Shown here: positions 16,314 to 25,815 of the stretch, in pieces
How positions within the stretch are numbered: the stretch's first letter is position 1
Layout of the letters: the number at the start of each line of letters is the position of its first letter
Source: DASTEQ01 sp040905185
GTDB lineage: Bacteria; Chloroflexota; Limnocylindria; QHBO01
Assembly (NCBI GenBank): GCA_040905185.1
Contig: JBBDRZ010000003.1
Location: 124,001-188,000, forward strand
DNA: 64,000 bases
Direction: 5' to 3'
The notes under the pieces: generated by a model
Database searches by the model: none
The model's input: the letters and a program-made list of their open reading frames with translations, nothing else
What the model was told of the DNA's origin: nothing
Made by a program: the position numbers and the translations under genes

Positions 16314-17172
16314 CCTCGACAAGCCGGTCGGGCCCACCTCCCACGACATGGTCGGCCTGGTGCGCCGCCTGAGCGGGATGCAACGCATCGGTCATGCCGG
16401 CACCCTGGATCCGTTGGCCTCCGGGGTGCTCCCGATCCTGGTCGGCGGCGCCACCCGGCTGAGCCAGGAGTTGACGGCCGGACGCAAACGCTATGACGCC
16501 ATCGTGCGGCTTGGGTTCCGGTCGCGGACCGATGACGGGGAGGGGCCTCTCGAAGCGGGCGGGCCACCTCCCGGCGAGGACGCGGTGGAGGCCGCCCTGG
16601 GTGCGTTCGTGGGCACCCTCCAGCAGCGCCCGCCCGCCTTCTCGGCCCGCAAGCAGGCTGGCCGGACGGCCCACCGCGCGGCCCGTCGCGGAACCGCGTT
16701 GGACCTGCCGACGCGCGAGGTGACGGTGCATGCCCTGCGCCTCGTGGAGACCGTGGCGGGGAACGGTTGGCTCGACCTCCACCTCGACCTGGAGACCGGC
16801 CCCGGGACCTACGTGCGCTCGATCGCCCGCGACCTCGGTGAGCAGCTGGGGTGCGGGGGCTACCTGCATGCCTTGCGGCGCACCGAAGCCGCCGGGCTTG
16901 CGGCCAGCGACGCCCGGACGCCATCCGAGTTGGAGGCGCTGGCGCGCGAGGGCCGGCTCGAGGAGGCGCTGATCCCCCTCGAGCGGCTCGTCGACCTGCC
17001 TCAGCTCACGCTCGAGGAAGAGCAGGCCCGGCGCTTCGCGAATGGCGGCGAGCTGCCATGGTCCGGAGAGGGGCGGGTCCTGGTCCGCGGCCCATCCGGC
17101 CTGCTGGGCGTCGGCACGCTGGGCGGGGGAGTGCTTCATCCGAACAAGGTCCTGGTCGAAGGGCCGCCATGA
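16297..17172 (+). CDS. truB: tRNA pseudouridine(55) synthase
   Basis: TruB makes pseudouridine 55 in the T-loop of tRNAs. The 291-aa product has LNLDKPVGPTSHDMV, the catalytic motif GHAGTLDPLASGVLPI with Asp38, and GTYVRSIARDLGEQLG. It overlaps the end of nrnA by 17 bases and its own stop overlaps the ribF start (ATGA). The order rbfA-nrnA-truB-ribF-rpsO is conserved. Confidence 0.95.
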   Translation: MIGVLNLDKPVGPTSHDMVGLVRRLSGMQRIGHAGTLDPLASGVLPILVGGATRLSQELTAGRKRYDAIVRLGFRSRTDDGEGPLEAGGPPPGEDAVEAALGAFVGTLQQRPPAFSARKQAGRTAHRAARRGTALDLPTREVTVHALRLVETVAGNGWLDLHLDLETGPGTYVRSIARDLGEQLGCGGYLHALRRTEAAGLAASDARTPSELEALAREGRLEEALIPLERLVDLPQLTLEEEQARRFANGGELPWSGEGRVLVRGPSGLLGVGTLGGGVLHPNKVLVEGPP

Positions 17173-18113
17173 TCGAGGCCCGAATCGAGGAAGGGCTGAC
17201 TCTCGGTCGGCTCGCGGCGCGCGAACCGATGCGGCCGGTGGCCGTGGTTCTGGGCGTGTTCGACGGGGTGCACCGGGGACATGGGGCCCTCCTCTCGGCC
17301 GTGCGGGAAGCCGGCGCCGCTCGGGGCGCCAGGCCGGTCGCGCTCGTCTTCGACCCGCCCCCGATCGAAGTCATCCGTCCTGGCCACGCCGTGGAGCGCC
17401 TGGCGCCGCTATCCGAGAATCTGGGTCACATCCGGGATGCCGGTGTGGAGGCCATCCCCATTCGATTCGATACAGCGGTTCGCGAAATGCCGCCCGAAGC
17501 GTTCCTTGACGCCCTTGCGCCGGGATTGCAAACGGTGGCGATCGTGATGACGCCTGACACGGCGTTCGGCCGTGACCGGGCCGGCACTCCCCAGCGGCTG
17601 ATGGCCGTTGGCCCCGCACGCGGGTTCGAGGTCGTCGTGATTGAGCCCGAGATGGATGACGGACCGATCTCGTCGAGCCGAATCCGCCGCGCCCTGGCGG
17701 AAGGTGACATTCCGCGTGCCACGCGGCTGTTGGGGCGCCGCCCGTCATTGAGCGGTGAAGTCGTCCGCGGCGATGGCCGCGGCCAGGAGCTTGGTTACCC
17801 GACCGCGAACCTCGCGTTCCGGTACAACCCCGCCCTTCCGTCGATCGGGATTTATGCGGGCTTGGCAGGCGGACCGAGCACGACCGGCGCGCTGGTCAGC
17901 GTCGGTCGCCGACCCACGTTCCATGACGACGGTGATGTCGTCGTCGAGGCCTACCTCCTCGACTGGAGCGGGGACCTCTACGGCCAGCCGCTGCGGCTCG
18001 AGCTCGTGGAAAGGCTCCGCGACGAGCGACGCTTCGAGTCGGCAGCGGAGCTCACGGCCCAGATGCGGCGTGACGAGGTCCGGGCCCGGGCGGCGCTGGC
18101 CGGGATCGTCTGA
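17169..18113 (+). CDS. ribF: Bifunctional riboflavin kinase/FAD synthetase
   Basis: RibF phosphorylates riboflavin to FMN and adenylates FMN to FAD. The N-terminal nucleotidyltransferase domain has GVFDGVHRGH and ISSSRIRRAL. The C-terminal kinase domain has GRGQELGYPTANLAF and YGQPLRLELVERLRDE. The 314-aa length is typical. FAD made here would serve, among others, the FAD subunit of the xanthine dehydrogenase encoded later in the window. Confidence 0.94.
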   Translation: MIEARIEEGLTLGRLAAREPMRPVAVVLGVFDGVHRGHGALLSAVREAGAARGARPVALVFDPPPIEVIRPGHAVERLAPLSENLGHIRDAGVEAIPIRFDTAVREMPPEAFLDALAPGLQTVAIVMTPDTAFGRDRAGTPQRLMAVGPARGFEVVVIEPEMDDGPISSSRIRRALAEGDIPRATRLLGRRPSLSGEVVRGDGRGQELGYPTANLAFRYNPALPSIGIYAGLAGGPSTTGALVSVGRRPTFHDDGDVVVEAYLLDWSGDLYGQPLRLELVERLRDERRFESAAELTAQMRRDEVRARAALAGIV

Positions 18114-18153
18114 TACGATGCGACGAACCGACAGATTGAAAGTGGAGGAACAT

Positions 18154-18423
18154 TTGCCGCTCGACCCGGCTACGAAGGTCGCCGTCGCCAACGACTTTGC
18201 AACGCATGATGGCGACACTGGATCCCCCGAAGTGCAGGTCGCGCTCCTGACCGAGCGGATCAAGTCATTGACGGAGCATTTGCGCAGCTACCCCAACGAC
18301 AACGCCTCACGCCGCGGGCTGCTCAAGCTTGTCGGCCAGCGCCGCCGCCTGCTCGCGTATCTCGTCCGGACGGACGTGGATCGCTACCGGACGGTGATCG
18401 GCCGTCTCGGCCTGCGCCGGTAA
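18154..18423 (+). CDS. rpsO: Small ribosomal subunit protein uS15
   Basis: uS15 binds 16S rRNA and helps bridge B4. Family blocks are DTGSPEVQVALLTERI, SRRGLLKLVGQRRRLL and the C-terminal RLGLRR. I chose a TTG start because GGAGG lies 6 bases upstream and the product is then exactly 89 aa, the usual S15 length. An ATG 36 bases earlier would add 12 residues and lacks a ribosome site. It precedes pnp, as in most bacteria. Confidence 0.95.
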   Translation: MPLDPATKVAVANDFATHDGDTGSPEVQVALLTERIKSLTEHLRSYPNDNASRRGLLKLVGQRRRLLAYLVRTDVDRYRTVIGRLGLRR

Positions 18424-18441
18424 CGTCGTCATTCATCTCCT

Positions 18442-18460
18442 GACCCGGCCACGCCGGGTC
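18442..18460 (+). promoter_or_regulatory. rpsO-pnp intergenic hairpin
   Basis: GACCCGGC and GCCGGGTC form a perfect 8-bp stem with a CAC loop, early in the 134-base rpsO-pnp spacer. No T-tract follows. In E. coli, a structured pnp leader in this spacer is cut by RNase III and then mediates PNPase autoregulation. Position suggests an equivalent processing or control element. Confidence 0.5.
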
Positions 18461-18557
18461 CACGCATCCCCGCGTCACGCGCGACGCACCCCATCTGAGC
18501 CGCGCCGCCCGCTCTGGGCAGGCCGCGCCGGACACATCACCACATTGGAGGATTTCC

Positions 18558-21191
18558 TTGGCTATCAAAGTTGAAACAGAGATCGGCGGCCAGACCTTCT
18601 CGCTCGAGACGGGCAAGCTGGCCGAGCAGGCCGATGGCGCGGTCCTGGTCCGCTACGGGGACACCGTGCTGCTGGCCACCGCCGTCTCCGCCGAACCCCG
18701 TGAGGGGATCGACTTCTTCCCGCTCACCGTGGACTACGAGGAGCGGATGTACGCCGCGGGCAAGATCCCTGGCGGATTCATCAAGCGCGAGTCGCGCCCG
18801 TCCGAGGCGGCCATCCTCGCTATGCGGCTGACCGATCGCCCGATTCGGCCGCTCTTCCCCAAGGGCTACAAGAACGACGTCCAGGTCGTGCTCACCGTCC
18901 TGTCGGCCGACCAGGAGAACGACCCCGACATCCTGGCCGTGAACGGCGCTTCAGCAGCGCTGTCGGTCAGCGGGATACCGTTCATGGGCCCAGTCGGAGC
19001 GGTCAGGGTGGGATACATCGATGGCCAGTACGTGGCCAATCCCACCAACAGCCAGCTCGAGAACAGCACGCTGGACCTGGTCGTGGCCGGGACCCGCGAC
19101 GCGATCATGATGGTCGAGGCCGGCGCCAAGATCCTGCCCGAGGCGACCATGCTGGAAGCCATCACCTGGGGTCACGCCGAGCTCCAGAAGTCGATCGAGC
19201 TCCAGGACAAGCTGGTGTCCAGCGCCGGAACGCCCAAGCGCACGCCGTTCTTTGGCCCCCGCGCGGACTCCATTCCCAAGCTCGGCAGCGCGCTGAGCCG
19301 CCCGGGAGCCGAGTTCGTGATCCTCGATCTCGAGACCACGTCGATTAAGCCGGAGCACGGCTACATCGTCGACATCGCCGCCCTGCGGGTTCGTGATGGT
19401 GCGGTCGTTGATCGGTTCGAGTCCCTCGTCAACCCGGGTCGCTCGATCGTCGGTCACCAGGTCCACGGCCTGACCGACGAGGACGTGGCCAAGGCGCCGA
19501 CCGCGGCCGAGGTGTTGCCGCGCTTCGTCGAGTGGGTTGGCAGCGCGCCGGTCGTGGCCCATAACGTCAGCTTCGACCTGCCGTTCGTGCTGCGTCACCT
19601 CCCCAACGACGTGGGCTGGGAACCCAGCGCCGTCTATGACACGCTGGAGCTGGCCTACCAGCTGTACCCGGACGCGGGGAGCTACAAGCTGGCGGACCTC
19701 ATGCGATTCATCTTCGGCAAGGACCATGGCGCCGCCCATCGGGCCATGCCTGACGCGGAGGCCACGGCCGAGGTGTTCATCAGCCTGACCAGCGGCCTGG
19801 TCGATCGGCTGGACGCCATTCGGGCCGACATCGCGGCCGAGGTGCGTCGCGGCCGGGAGGCCTACAACCGGGCCGAGCAGGGCCAGGCCCTGGAGGACGT
19901 CCGGCGCCGCCATGGCATCGGCTCCCCCTTGATGGACGTGCTGACCAAGGCCACCGTCCGGGAGCTGGTGCTGTCGGAGAACATCCGCATCGACGGGCGC
20001 GACACGACGACCATCCGGCCCATCTCGGTGGAAGTCGGCATCCTGCCCCGGACCCACGGGTCGGGCCTGTTCACCCGGGGCCAGACCCAGGCCCTCACGA
20101 TCGCGACCCTGGGTCCCTCGAGCGACGTCCAACGCCTGGACACCATCTCGCCGGAGACCGAGAAGCGGTACCTGCATCACTACAACATGCCGCCGTACTC
20201 GGTGGGTGAATCCAAGCCGATGCGGGGACCCGGCCGGCGCGAGATCGGTCACGGGGCGCTTGCCGAGCGCGCCCTCCTCCCGGTCCTGCCCACGGTCGAC
20301 GAGTTCCCGTACGTGATCCGGGTGGTCAGTGAAGTCGTGTCCTCGAATGGCTCGACCAGCATGGCCAGCACGTGTGGCAGCACCCTGGCCCTGATGGACG
20401 CCGGTGTGCCGATCTCGGCCCCCGTGGCCGGGGCGGCCATGGGCCTGATCACCGATCCGGACACCAACCGCTACGCGGTCCTCACCGACATCACCGGCAA
20501 GGAGGACATGTTCGGCGACATGGACTTCAAGGTGGCCGGTACCGCGGAGGGTGTCACCGCCCTGCAGATGGACATCAAGGTGCAAGGCATCACGGCCGAG
20601 ATCCTGCGCGATGCCCTGGAACAGGCGCGCACCGCGCGGCTGTTCATCCTGGACAAGATGACGGCCGTGATCAGCGCCAGCCGATCCGAGCTGAGCCCGT
20701 ACGCGCCGCGAATCACGACCATCAAGATCCCGGTCGACAAGATCCGCGACGTCATCGGCGCCGGCGGCAAGGTGATCCGCCAGATCACCGCCGAGACCGG
20801 GACCCAGATCAACGTGGAGGACGACGGCACCATCCAGATTGCCGCCGTCTCCGGTGAGGCCGGCGAGAAGGCGGTCCGCTGGATCGAGGGTCTGACCCGT
20901 GACGTGGAAGTCGGGAAGGAATACCTGGGCAAGGTGACCCGGATCATGAACTTCGGGGCCTTCGTCGAGATCCTGCCCGGCAAGGAGGGCCTGGTCCACA
21001 TCAGCCAGCTGGCCGACTACCGCGTCCCGCGGGTCGAGGACGTGGTGGCCATCGGCGACGAGCTGATGGTGGTGGTCACCGAGATCGACCGCATGGGCCG
21101 CGTCAACCTGAGCCGCCGGGCGGCCATGGAGCGGCACATGGCGCGCTCGGGCGTTCCTGCCGGCGCCGGTGCTGACACGGAGCGCTCGTAG
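18558..21191 (+). CDS. pnp: Polynucleotide phosphorylase with embedded DEDDh (DnaQ-type) exonuclease domain
   Basis: PNPase degrades RNA 3' to 5' by phosphorolysis. This 877-aa protein is about 170 residues longer than usual. Order: RNase PH domain 1 (about 1-145), the beginning of the helical domain, a DEDDh exonuclease domain (about 250-415), a remaining helical stretch, RNase PH domain 2 (with GDMDFKVAG), KH (VIGAGGKVIR) and S1 (NFGAFVEILPGKEGLVHIS). All exonuclease catalytic residues are present: D257 and E259 (LDLETTS), D340 (AHNVSFD), H394 and D399 (HRAMPD). It is one uninterrupted frame. The TTG start has GGAGG 6 bases upstream. The PH2 active-site Asp residues are kept, so both phosphorolytic and hydrolytic activities are plausible. 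Confidence 0.95.
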   Translation: MAIKVETEIGGQTFSLETGKLAEQADGAVLVRYGDTVLLATAVSAEPREGIDFFPLTVDYEERMYAAGKIPGGFIKRESRPSEAAILAMRLTDRPIRPLFPKGYKNDVQVVLTVLSADQENDPDILAVNGASAALSVSGIPFMGPVGAVRVGYIDGQYVANPTNSQLENSTLDLVVAGTRDAIMMVEAGAKILPEATMLEAITWGHAELQKSIELQDKLVSSAGTPKRTPFFGPRADSIPKLGSALSRPGAEFVILDLETTSIKPEHGYIVDIAALRVRDGAVVDRFESLVNPGRSIVGHQVHGLTDEDVAKAPTAAEVLPRFVEWVGSAPVVAHNVSFDLPFVLRHLPNDVGWEPSAVYDTLELAYQLYPDAGSYKLADLMRFIFGKDHGAAHRAMPDAEATAEVFISLTSGLVDRLDAIRADIAAEVRRGREAYNRAEQGQALEDVRRRHGIGSPLMDVLTKATVRELVLSENIRIDGRDTTTIRPISVEVGILPRTHGSGLFTRGQTQALTIATLGPSSDVQRLDTISPETEKRYLHHYNMPPYSVGESKPMRGPGRREIGHGALAERALLPVLPTVDEFPYVIRVVSEVVSSNGSTSMASTCGSTLALMDAGVPISAPVAGAAMGLITDPDTNRYAVLTDITGKEDMFGDMDFKVAGTAEGVTALQMDIKVQGITAEILRDALEQARTARLFILDKMTAVISASRSELSPYAPRITTIKIPVDKIRDVIGAGGKVIRQITAETGTQINVEDDGTIQIAAVSGEAGEKAVRWIEGLTRDVEVGKEYLGKVTRIMNFGAFVEILPGKEGLVHISQLADYRVPRVEDVVAIGDELMVVVTEIDRMGRVNLSRRAAMERHMARSGVPAGAGADTERS

Positions 21192-21206
21192 GCACCGGCG
21201 TCCCCG

Positions 21207-21866
21207 ATGAGCGGGGAGGCCGATCTCGGCGCGGTAGCGGCCGAGGTCCGGGCCTGCACCCGCTGTCCGCTGGCGACCGGGCGCACGCTCGCCGTCCCGG
21301 GCGAGGGGAACGCGATCAGCGACGTGTTGTTGGTGGGGGAGGGTCCGGGCCAGCGCGAGGACGCCACCGGGCGGCCGTTCGTGGGCCCGGCCGGGCAGCT
21401 GCTCGAGGAGCTGCTGCACGCCATCGGCTGGCAGCGGAGTGATGTGTTCATCACCAACGTGGTGAAGTGCCGGCCGCCGGGAAACCGCGACCCGGAGCCG
21501 CCGGAGATCGAAGCCTGCTCGCCCTATCTCGACCGCCAGGAGCAGGCCCTGGACCCGGTCCTGGTGGTGACGCTGGGTCGGCACTCCCTGCAGCGCTACC
21601 TGCCCGGGGCGCGCATCTCCGAGGCACACGGGCGGCTGCGGCGGGCAGGCGGGCGATTCGTATTGCCGATGTACCATCCGGCTGCCGCGTTGCGGTCGTC
21701 CGCCCTCCGAGAAACGCTGGCGCGCGACTTCCGTGGCCTGCCGGCGGCGCTGCTGGCAGCTCGCGACGCCCTCGCGGCGGAGCGGGAAGAGGGTGCTCCC
21801 AGGGCGCCGGCCGAACCGCCGGTGCTCAGCCGGGTGGACGATGACCGACAGATGACATTGTTCTAG
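21207..21866 (+). CDS. Type-4 (iron-sulfur) uracil-DNA glycosylase
   Basis: Family 4 UDGs remove uracil from DNA and carry a 4Fe-4S cluster. The 219-aa product has four cysteines at the cluster positions (C17, C20, C88, C104), the active-site motif GEGPGQREDATGRPFVGPAG and the second motif MYHPAA near residue 153. It lies 15 bases after pnp. The C-terminal 35 residues are Ala/Glu-rich and not part of the fold. Confidence 0.9.
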   Translation: MSGEADLGAVAAEVRACTRCPLATGRTLAVPGEGNAISDVLLVGEGPGQREDATGRPFVGPAGQLLEELLHAIGWQRSDVFITNVVKCRPPGNRDPEPPEIEACSPYLDRQEQALDPVLVVTLGRHSLQRYLPGARISEAHGRLRRAGGRFVLPMYHPAAALRSSALRETLARDFRGLPAALLAARDALAAEREEGAPRAPAEPPVLSRVDDDRQMTLF

Positions 21867-21874
21867 AGGACGCA

Positions 21875-23536
21875 ATGCCAGGCACGCTCCGAATCATTCC
21901 CCTGGGCGGGGTCGGCGAGGTGGGCAAGAACATCACCGCCATCGAAGCCGATGACGAGATCGTGGTCGTCGATTGCGGACTGGCCTTCCCCGAGCCCGAG
22001 ATGCTCGGGATCGACCTCGTGGTCCCCGACGCGACGTACCTGGCCGAGCGGCGGGACGCGGTGCGCGGCATCCTGCTGACCCACGGCCACGAGGACCACA
22101 CGGGCGGCCTGCCCTACGTCCTGCCTCGCCTGTCCGGCACCCCGATCTATGCCACCAAGCTCACCATCGGTCTGGTCACGGGCAAGCTCCGGGAGCACAA
22201 GCTCATGGGCGCCACCACGTTGCATGAGGTGGAGCCCGGAACGGAGTTCGCGGTCGGCGCCTTCCGGGTGACGCCGTTCCGCGTCAACCACTCGATCCCG
22301 GGTGGGGTCGGCTTCGCGATCCGCCATGCGCGGGGCACGATCATCCATACCGGGGACTTCAAGTTCGACCACACCCCGCCCGACGGGACGCGTGCCGACC
22401 TGGGCCTGATCGCCGAATGGGGGCGCCAGGGCGTCGACTTCCTGCTGTCCGACTCGACCCGCGCCGAGCGCGAGGGTTACACGCTGTCGGAGGCCACCGT
22501 CGGCGAGTCCCTGCGCCAGCTGATCGGGGCGGCCGAGGGTCGCGTCATCATGGCCACCTTCGCCTCGAACATCGGGCGCGTGCAGCAGGCCATCGACGCC
22601 GCGGCCGAGCACGGACGCAAGGTCGTCCTGCTGGGTCGCAGCATGGAGCAGAACGCCGCCATCGCCACTGAGCTGGGATATCTGGACGGGCGGGATGGGA
22701 CCGTTGTCGCCAAGAACCAGCTGGAGCGCATCGATCCATCGGAGCTGGTGGTGGTGACCACCGGCTCCCAGGGCGAACCGATGTCCGGGCTGACCCGGAT
22801 GAGCAGCCGTGACCATCGGAACATCACGATCGTCCCCGGCGACACGGTGATCGTGTCCGCCTCGCCCATCCCCGGCAACGAGGAAGCGGTGGCGCGGACC
22901 ATCGACAACCTCTTCAAGGAAGGGGCGATGGTCCATTACGAGCCCATCACCCACTGCCACGTGTCGGGCCACGGCTCGCGCGAGGAGCTGAAGCTCATGC
23001 TCGGCCTCGCCAAGCCCCGCCATTTCATCCCGATCCACGGTGAGTACCGGATGCTCGTCCAGCACGCTCTGCTGGCGGAGGGGGCCGGCGTGGCGGTGGA
23101 CCGCATCTTCGTCCTGCAGAATGGCCAGGTGGTCGAATTCGACGGTCGCGTGGCCCGCCTGGCGGGGAGCGTGCAGGCGGGCGCGGTCCTGGTGGATGGC
23201 CTGTCGGCCGTGGATGGCGTCGACGGAGTCATCCTCCGCGACCGGCGCGCACTGGCCAGCGACGGGGTAGTCATGGTCGCGCTGACGGTGGCCACGGCCA
23301 CCGGACGCACGGTGGGGGGCCCGGACCTCATCGGTCGCGGCTTCCTGCCCGATCCCGAAGACCCCCTCCTGGAGGAGGCGCGGGCCTACCTTGCCGCCGC
23401 GTTGGACAAGGGCGGAGAGGGCCAGCGTGCGGAGCCGGGCTACCTGAAGACCAAGATCCACGACGTCTTGAGCCGCTTCTTCTACGAGAAGACGCACCGC
23501 CGTCCCATGATCCTGCCCATCGTGCTGGAGGTCTGA
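21875..23536 (+). CDS. rnj: Ribonuclease J
   Basis: RNase J is a metallo-beta-lactamase/beta-CASP nuclease with endonuclease and 5'-3' exonuclease activity in mRNA decay and rRNA maturation. HGHEDHTGG (residues about 70-78) binds the two zincs. Further motifs are GDFKFDHTP, SDSTRAEREGYTLSE, TFASNIGRVQQ, HVSGHGSREELK and HFIPIHGEYRML, followed by the C-terminal domain. The 553-aa length is normal. With RNase Y and PNPase also in this window, the organism has a Firmicutes-like decay set without RNase E in view. Confidence 0.95.
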   Translation: MPGTLRIIPLGGVGEVGKNITAIEADDEIVVVDCGLAFPEPEMLGIDLVVPDATYLAERRDAVRGILLTHGHEDHTGGLPYVLPRLSGTPIYATKLTIGLVTGKLREHKLMGATTLHEVEPGTEFAVGAFRVTPFRVNHSIPGGVGFAIRHARGTIIHTGDFKFDHTPPDGTRADLGLIAEWGRQGVDFLLSDSTRAEREGYTLSEATVGESLRQLIGAAEGRVIMATFASNIGRVQQAIDAAAEHGRKVVLLGRSMEQNAAIATELGYLDGRDGTVVAKNQLERIDPSELVVVTTGSQGEPMSGLTRMSSRDHRNITIVPGDTVIVSASPIPGNEEAVARTIDNLFKEGAMVHYEPITHCHVSGHGSREELKLMLGLAKPRHFIPIHGEYRMLVQHALLAEGAGVAVDRIFVLQNGQVVEFDGRVARLAGSVQAGAVLVDGLSAVDGVDGVILRDRRALASDGVVMVALTVATATGRTVGGPDLIGRGFLPDPEDPLLEEARAYLAAALDKGGEGQRAEPGYLKTKIHDVLSRFFYEKTHRRPMILPIVLEV

Positions 23537-23541
23537 GCCCG

Positions 23542-25815
23542 ATGGCCAAGGCAGGGTCGCGGTCGCGCCGCCGGAAACGGGCTCGGCGGGCGGCGAACAC
23601 AGGCCTGCGTATCAGCCGTCGGGTCGTCCGCGAGGTGGGCGCCCTGGCCCTGGTGGTGCTGGCCCTGGTGTCGCTCCTGGCCCTGGTCACGCCCGACGCG
23701 GCGGCCGGGGTGACCCTGTGGCGCGACTTCCTGAAGACCCTGCTCGGGTGGGGGTTCTTCTTCGCGCCCGCGCTGCTGCTGCTGTTCGCGGTGATGCTGT
23801 GGATGCGCTCAGTGCCCACCGAACGCATCATCTCGGCCCTCGGCGTGGTCCTCGTCACCCTGTCGTTGCAGGGACTCTTCCAGCTCGCCGTGGGCGGTCC
23901 CGGGGCTCCCGCCCCGCCAGGGGACGGGGGAGGGATCATCGGCACCGTGGTGGACGCCCCGCTCGTCCTGCTGCTCGGCAGCGCGGGCGCGGCCATCGTC
24001 CTGTTCCTGCTCCTGGTGGTGGGCTTCCTCCTGTTCTTCAACATGACCATCGGGGACGTGTTCGCCGCGTGGTCGCACGGTCGGGAAGTCGGCCCGGCGG
24101 CGGCCGCGGCTGCGAGCGCCCGGGCAGCCACGGGGCCGGGCATGTCGCCTCCCGGGCGGAGCTCCGCCCCCGACGAACCGCCCGTCATCCTCCGCCGCCA
24201 GCGCCCCGAACCGGCGCTCGCCGCAGCCGCGGCGGGCGCGCTGCCCGGTGCCGTGGCGGTGCTGGACGATGAGAGTCTGACGCAGGGTGAGCTGGAATCC
24301 GGCGAGACCGCACACCTGGCCGAGGTGGGGGAGCGGGAGGCGGCCGACGCCGCGCTCGAACGAGCCGCACAGAGTTGGATCCTGCCCGACCTGGGCCTGC
24401 TGGCCGATGCGCCCGGCAACGGCCCAGCGCAGATGGACCTCACGGCCAAGGGACAGCTCATCCGCCAAACCCTGGCCAGCTTCGACATCGGCGTGAAGGT
24501 CGCCCGCATCCAGGAAGGCCCGGTGGTCACCCAGTACGCGCTGGACGTGGAGCCCGGGATCAAGCTGTCGCGGATCCAGGGGCTGGCCGACAACCTGGCA
24601 CTCGCCCTCTCCGCGCGCTCGATCCGGATCGAGGCGCCCATCCCCGGCGAGCCCTACGTCGGGGTCGAGATCCCGAACGCGGCCTTCGACCTGGTGACCC
24701 TCAAGGAGGTCCTCGGCTCGAAGGCGTTCCAGCAGATCGCCAGTGAGGGCGAGCTTGCCTTTGCGCTGGGCCAGGACGTGGCCGGCCAGCCGGTGGCCGC
24801 GGACCTGTCCCGCATGCCGCACCTGCTCATCGCCGGGGCCACCGGGTCGGGCAAGAGCGTATGCGTCAACGCGCTCATCTGCTCGGTGATCATGCGCAAT
24901 CGGCCGGACGAGGTGAAGCTCATCCTCATCGACCCCAAGCGCGTCGAGCTGGCCCAGTACCGCGGCCTGCCGCACCTGCTGACCGAGGTCATCGTCGACA
25001 CCGACAAGGCGGTCAACGCGCTGAAGTGGACGGTGGGGACCATGGAGAGTCGCTACCACGAGTTCGCCCAGCGCGGGGTGCGCAACATCGCTGGCTACAA
25101 CGCCGAGGTGCGCGCCGACGAGGCGCGGATGCCGTACATCATCGTGGTCATCGACGAGCTGGCCGACCTGATGATGATGAGCGCCTACGAGGTCGAGGCC
25201 ACCGTCACCCGCATCGCGCAGCTGGCGCGGGCGACCGGCATTCACCTGGTGGTCGCCACCCAGCGCCCATCGGTCCAGGTCGTCACCGGCTTGATCAAGG
25301 CCAACGTCCCGTCGCGCATCGCGTTCGCGATGACCAGCGGCGTGGACAGCCGGACCATCCTGGACGCCGTGGGCGCCGAGGACCTGTTGGGCCGCGGCGA
25401 CATGCTGTACCTGCCCATCGACTCACCGCGCGGGGTGCGGCTCCAGGGCGTGTTGGTCACCGATCCCGAGATCGAGAAGCTGGCCCGCTTCTGGCGGGCC
25501 CAGGGCGCGCCCCGCTATCGGACCGAGATCACGGCCGCCAAGCGGGATGGCCGGAGTACCGATGGATCGGACGAGGATGCCGATGCCGACCCGCTGCTGC
25601 GGCAGGCGATCGACGTCGTCCGCCGCTCCGACAAGGCGTCTGCCTCGCTGCTCCAGCGCCGGCTGCGGGTCGGATACGCCCGAGCGGCGCGCATCCTGGA
25701 CCAGATGGAGGATCGGGGCATCGTCGGTCCGGCTGACGGCAGCCGCTTCCGCGAGGTGCTCATGACGCCCGACGGGTGGGGCGGGGAGATCGGGCCGGGT
25801 GAGGATGAGGCATGA
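23542..25815 (+). CDS. ftsK: FtsK/SpoIIIE family DNA translocase
   Basis: FtsK pumps DNA at the division septum and helps resolve chromosome dimers. An N-terminal membrane part with about four hydrophobic segments (residues about 30-175) is followed by an Ala/Pro-rich linker, then the alpha/beta motor with Walker A GATGSGKS (about 432-439), LILIDPKRVEL and Walker B IIVVIDELADLMM. It ends in the winged-helix gamma domain (ASLLQRRLRVGYARAARILDQMEDRGIVG) that recognises KOPS-type sites. At 757 aa the linker is short. Confidence 0.94.
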   Translation: MAKAGSRSRRRKRARRAANTGLRISRRVVREVGALALVVLALVSLLALVTPDAAAGVTLWRDFLKTLLGWGFFFAPALLLLFAVMLWMRSVPTERIISALGVVLVTLSLQGLFQLAVGGPGAPAPPGDGGGIIGTVVDAPLVLLLGSAGAAIVLFLLLVVGFLLFFNMTIGDVFAAWSHGREVGPAAAAAASARAATGPGMSPPGRSSAPDEPPVILRRQRPEPALAAAAAGALPGAVAVLDDESLTQGELESGETAHLAEVGEREAADAALERAAQSWILPDLGLLADAPGNGPAQMDLTAKGQLIRQTLASFDIGVKVARIQEGPVVTQYALDVEPGIKLSRIQGLADNLALALSARSIRIEAPIPGEPYVGVEIPNAAFDLVTLKEVLGSKAFQQIASEGELAFALGQDVAGQPVAADLSRMPHLLIAGATGSGKSVCVNALICSVIMRNRPDEVKLILIDPKRVELAQYRGLPHLLTEVIVDTDKAVNALKWTVGTMESRYHEFAQRGVRNIAGYNAEVRADEARMPYIIVVIDELADLMMMSAYEVEATVTRIAQLARATGIHLVVATQRPSVQVVTGLIKANVPSRIAFAMTSGVDSRTILDAVGAEDLLGRGDMLYLPIDSPRGVRLQGVLVTDPEIEKLARFWRAQGAPRYRTEITAAKRDGRSTDGSDEDADADPLLRQAIDVVRRSDKASASLLQRRLRVGYARAARILDQMEDRGIVGPADGSRFREVLMTPDGWGGEIGPGEDEA

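Noticed and set aside
18951..21875. 974-aa open frame on the minus strand opposite pnp
   Set aside because: Antisense shadow caused by GC-rich codon bias: composition rich in His, Arg, Gly and Asp, no recognisable domain, and the plus strand encodes a full PNPase.
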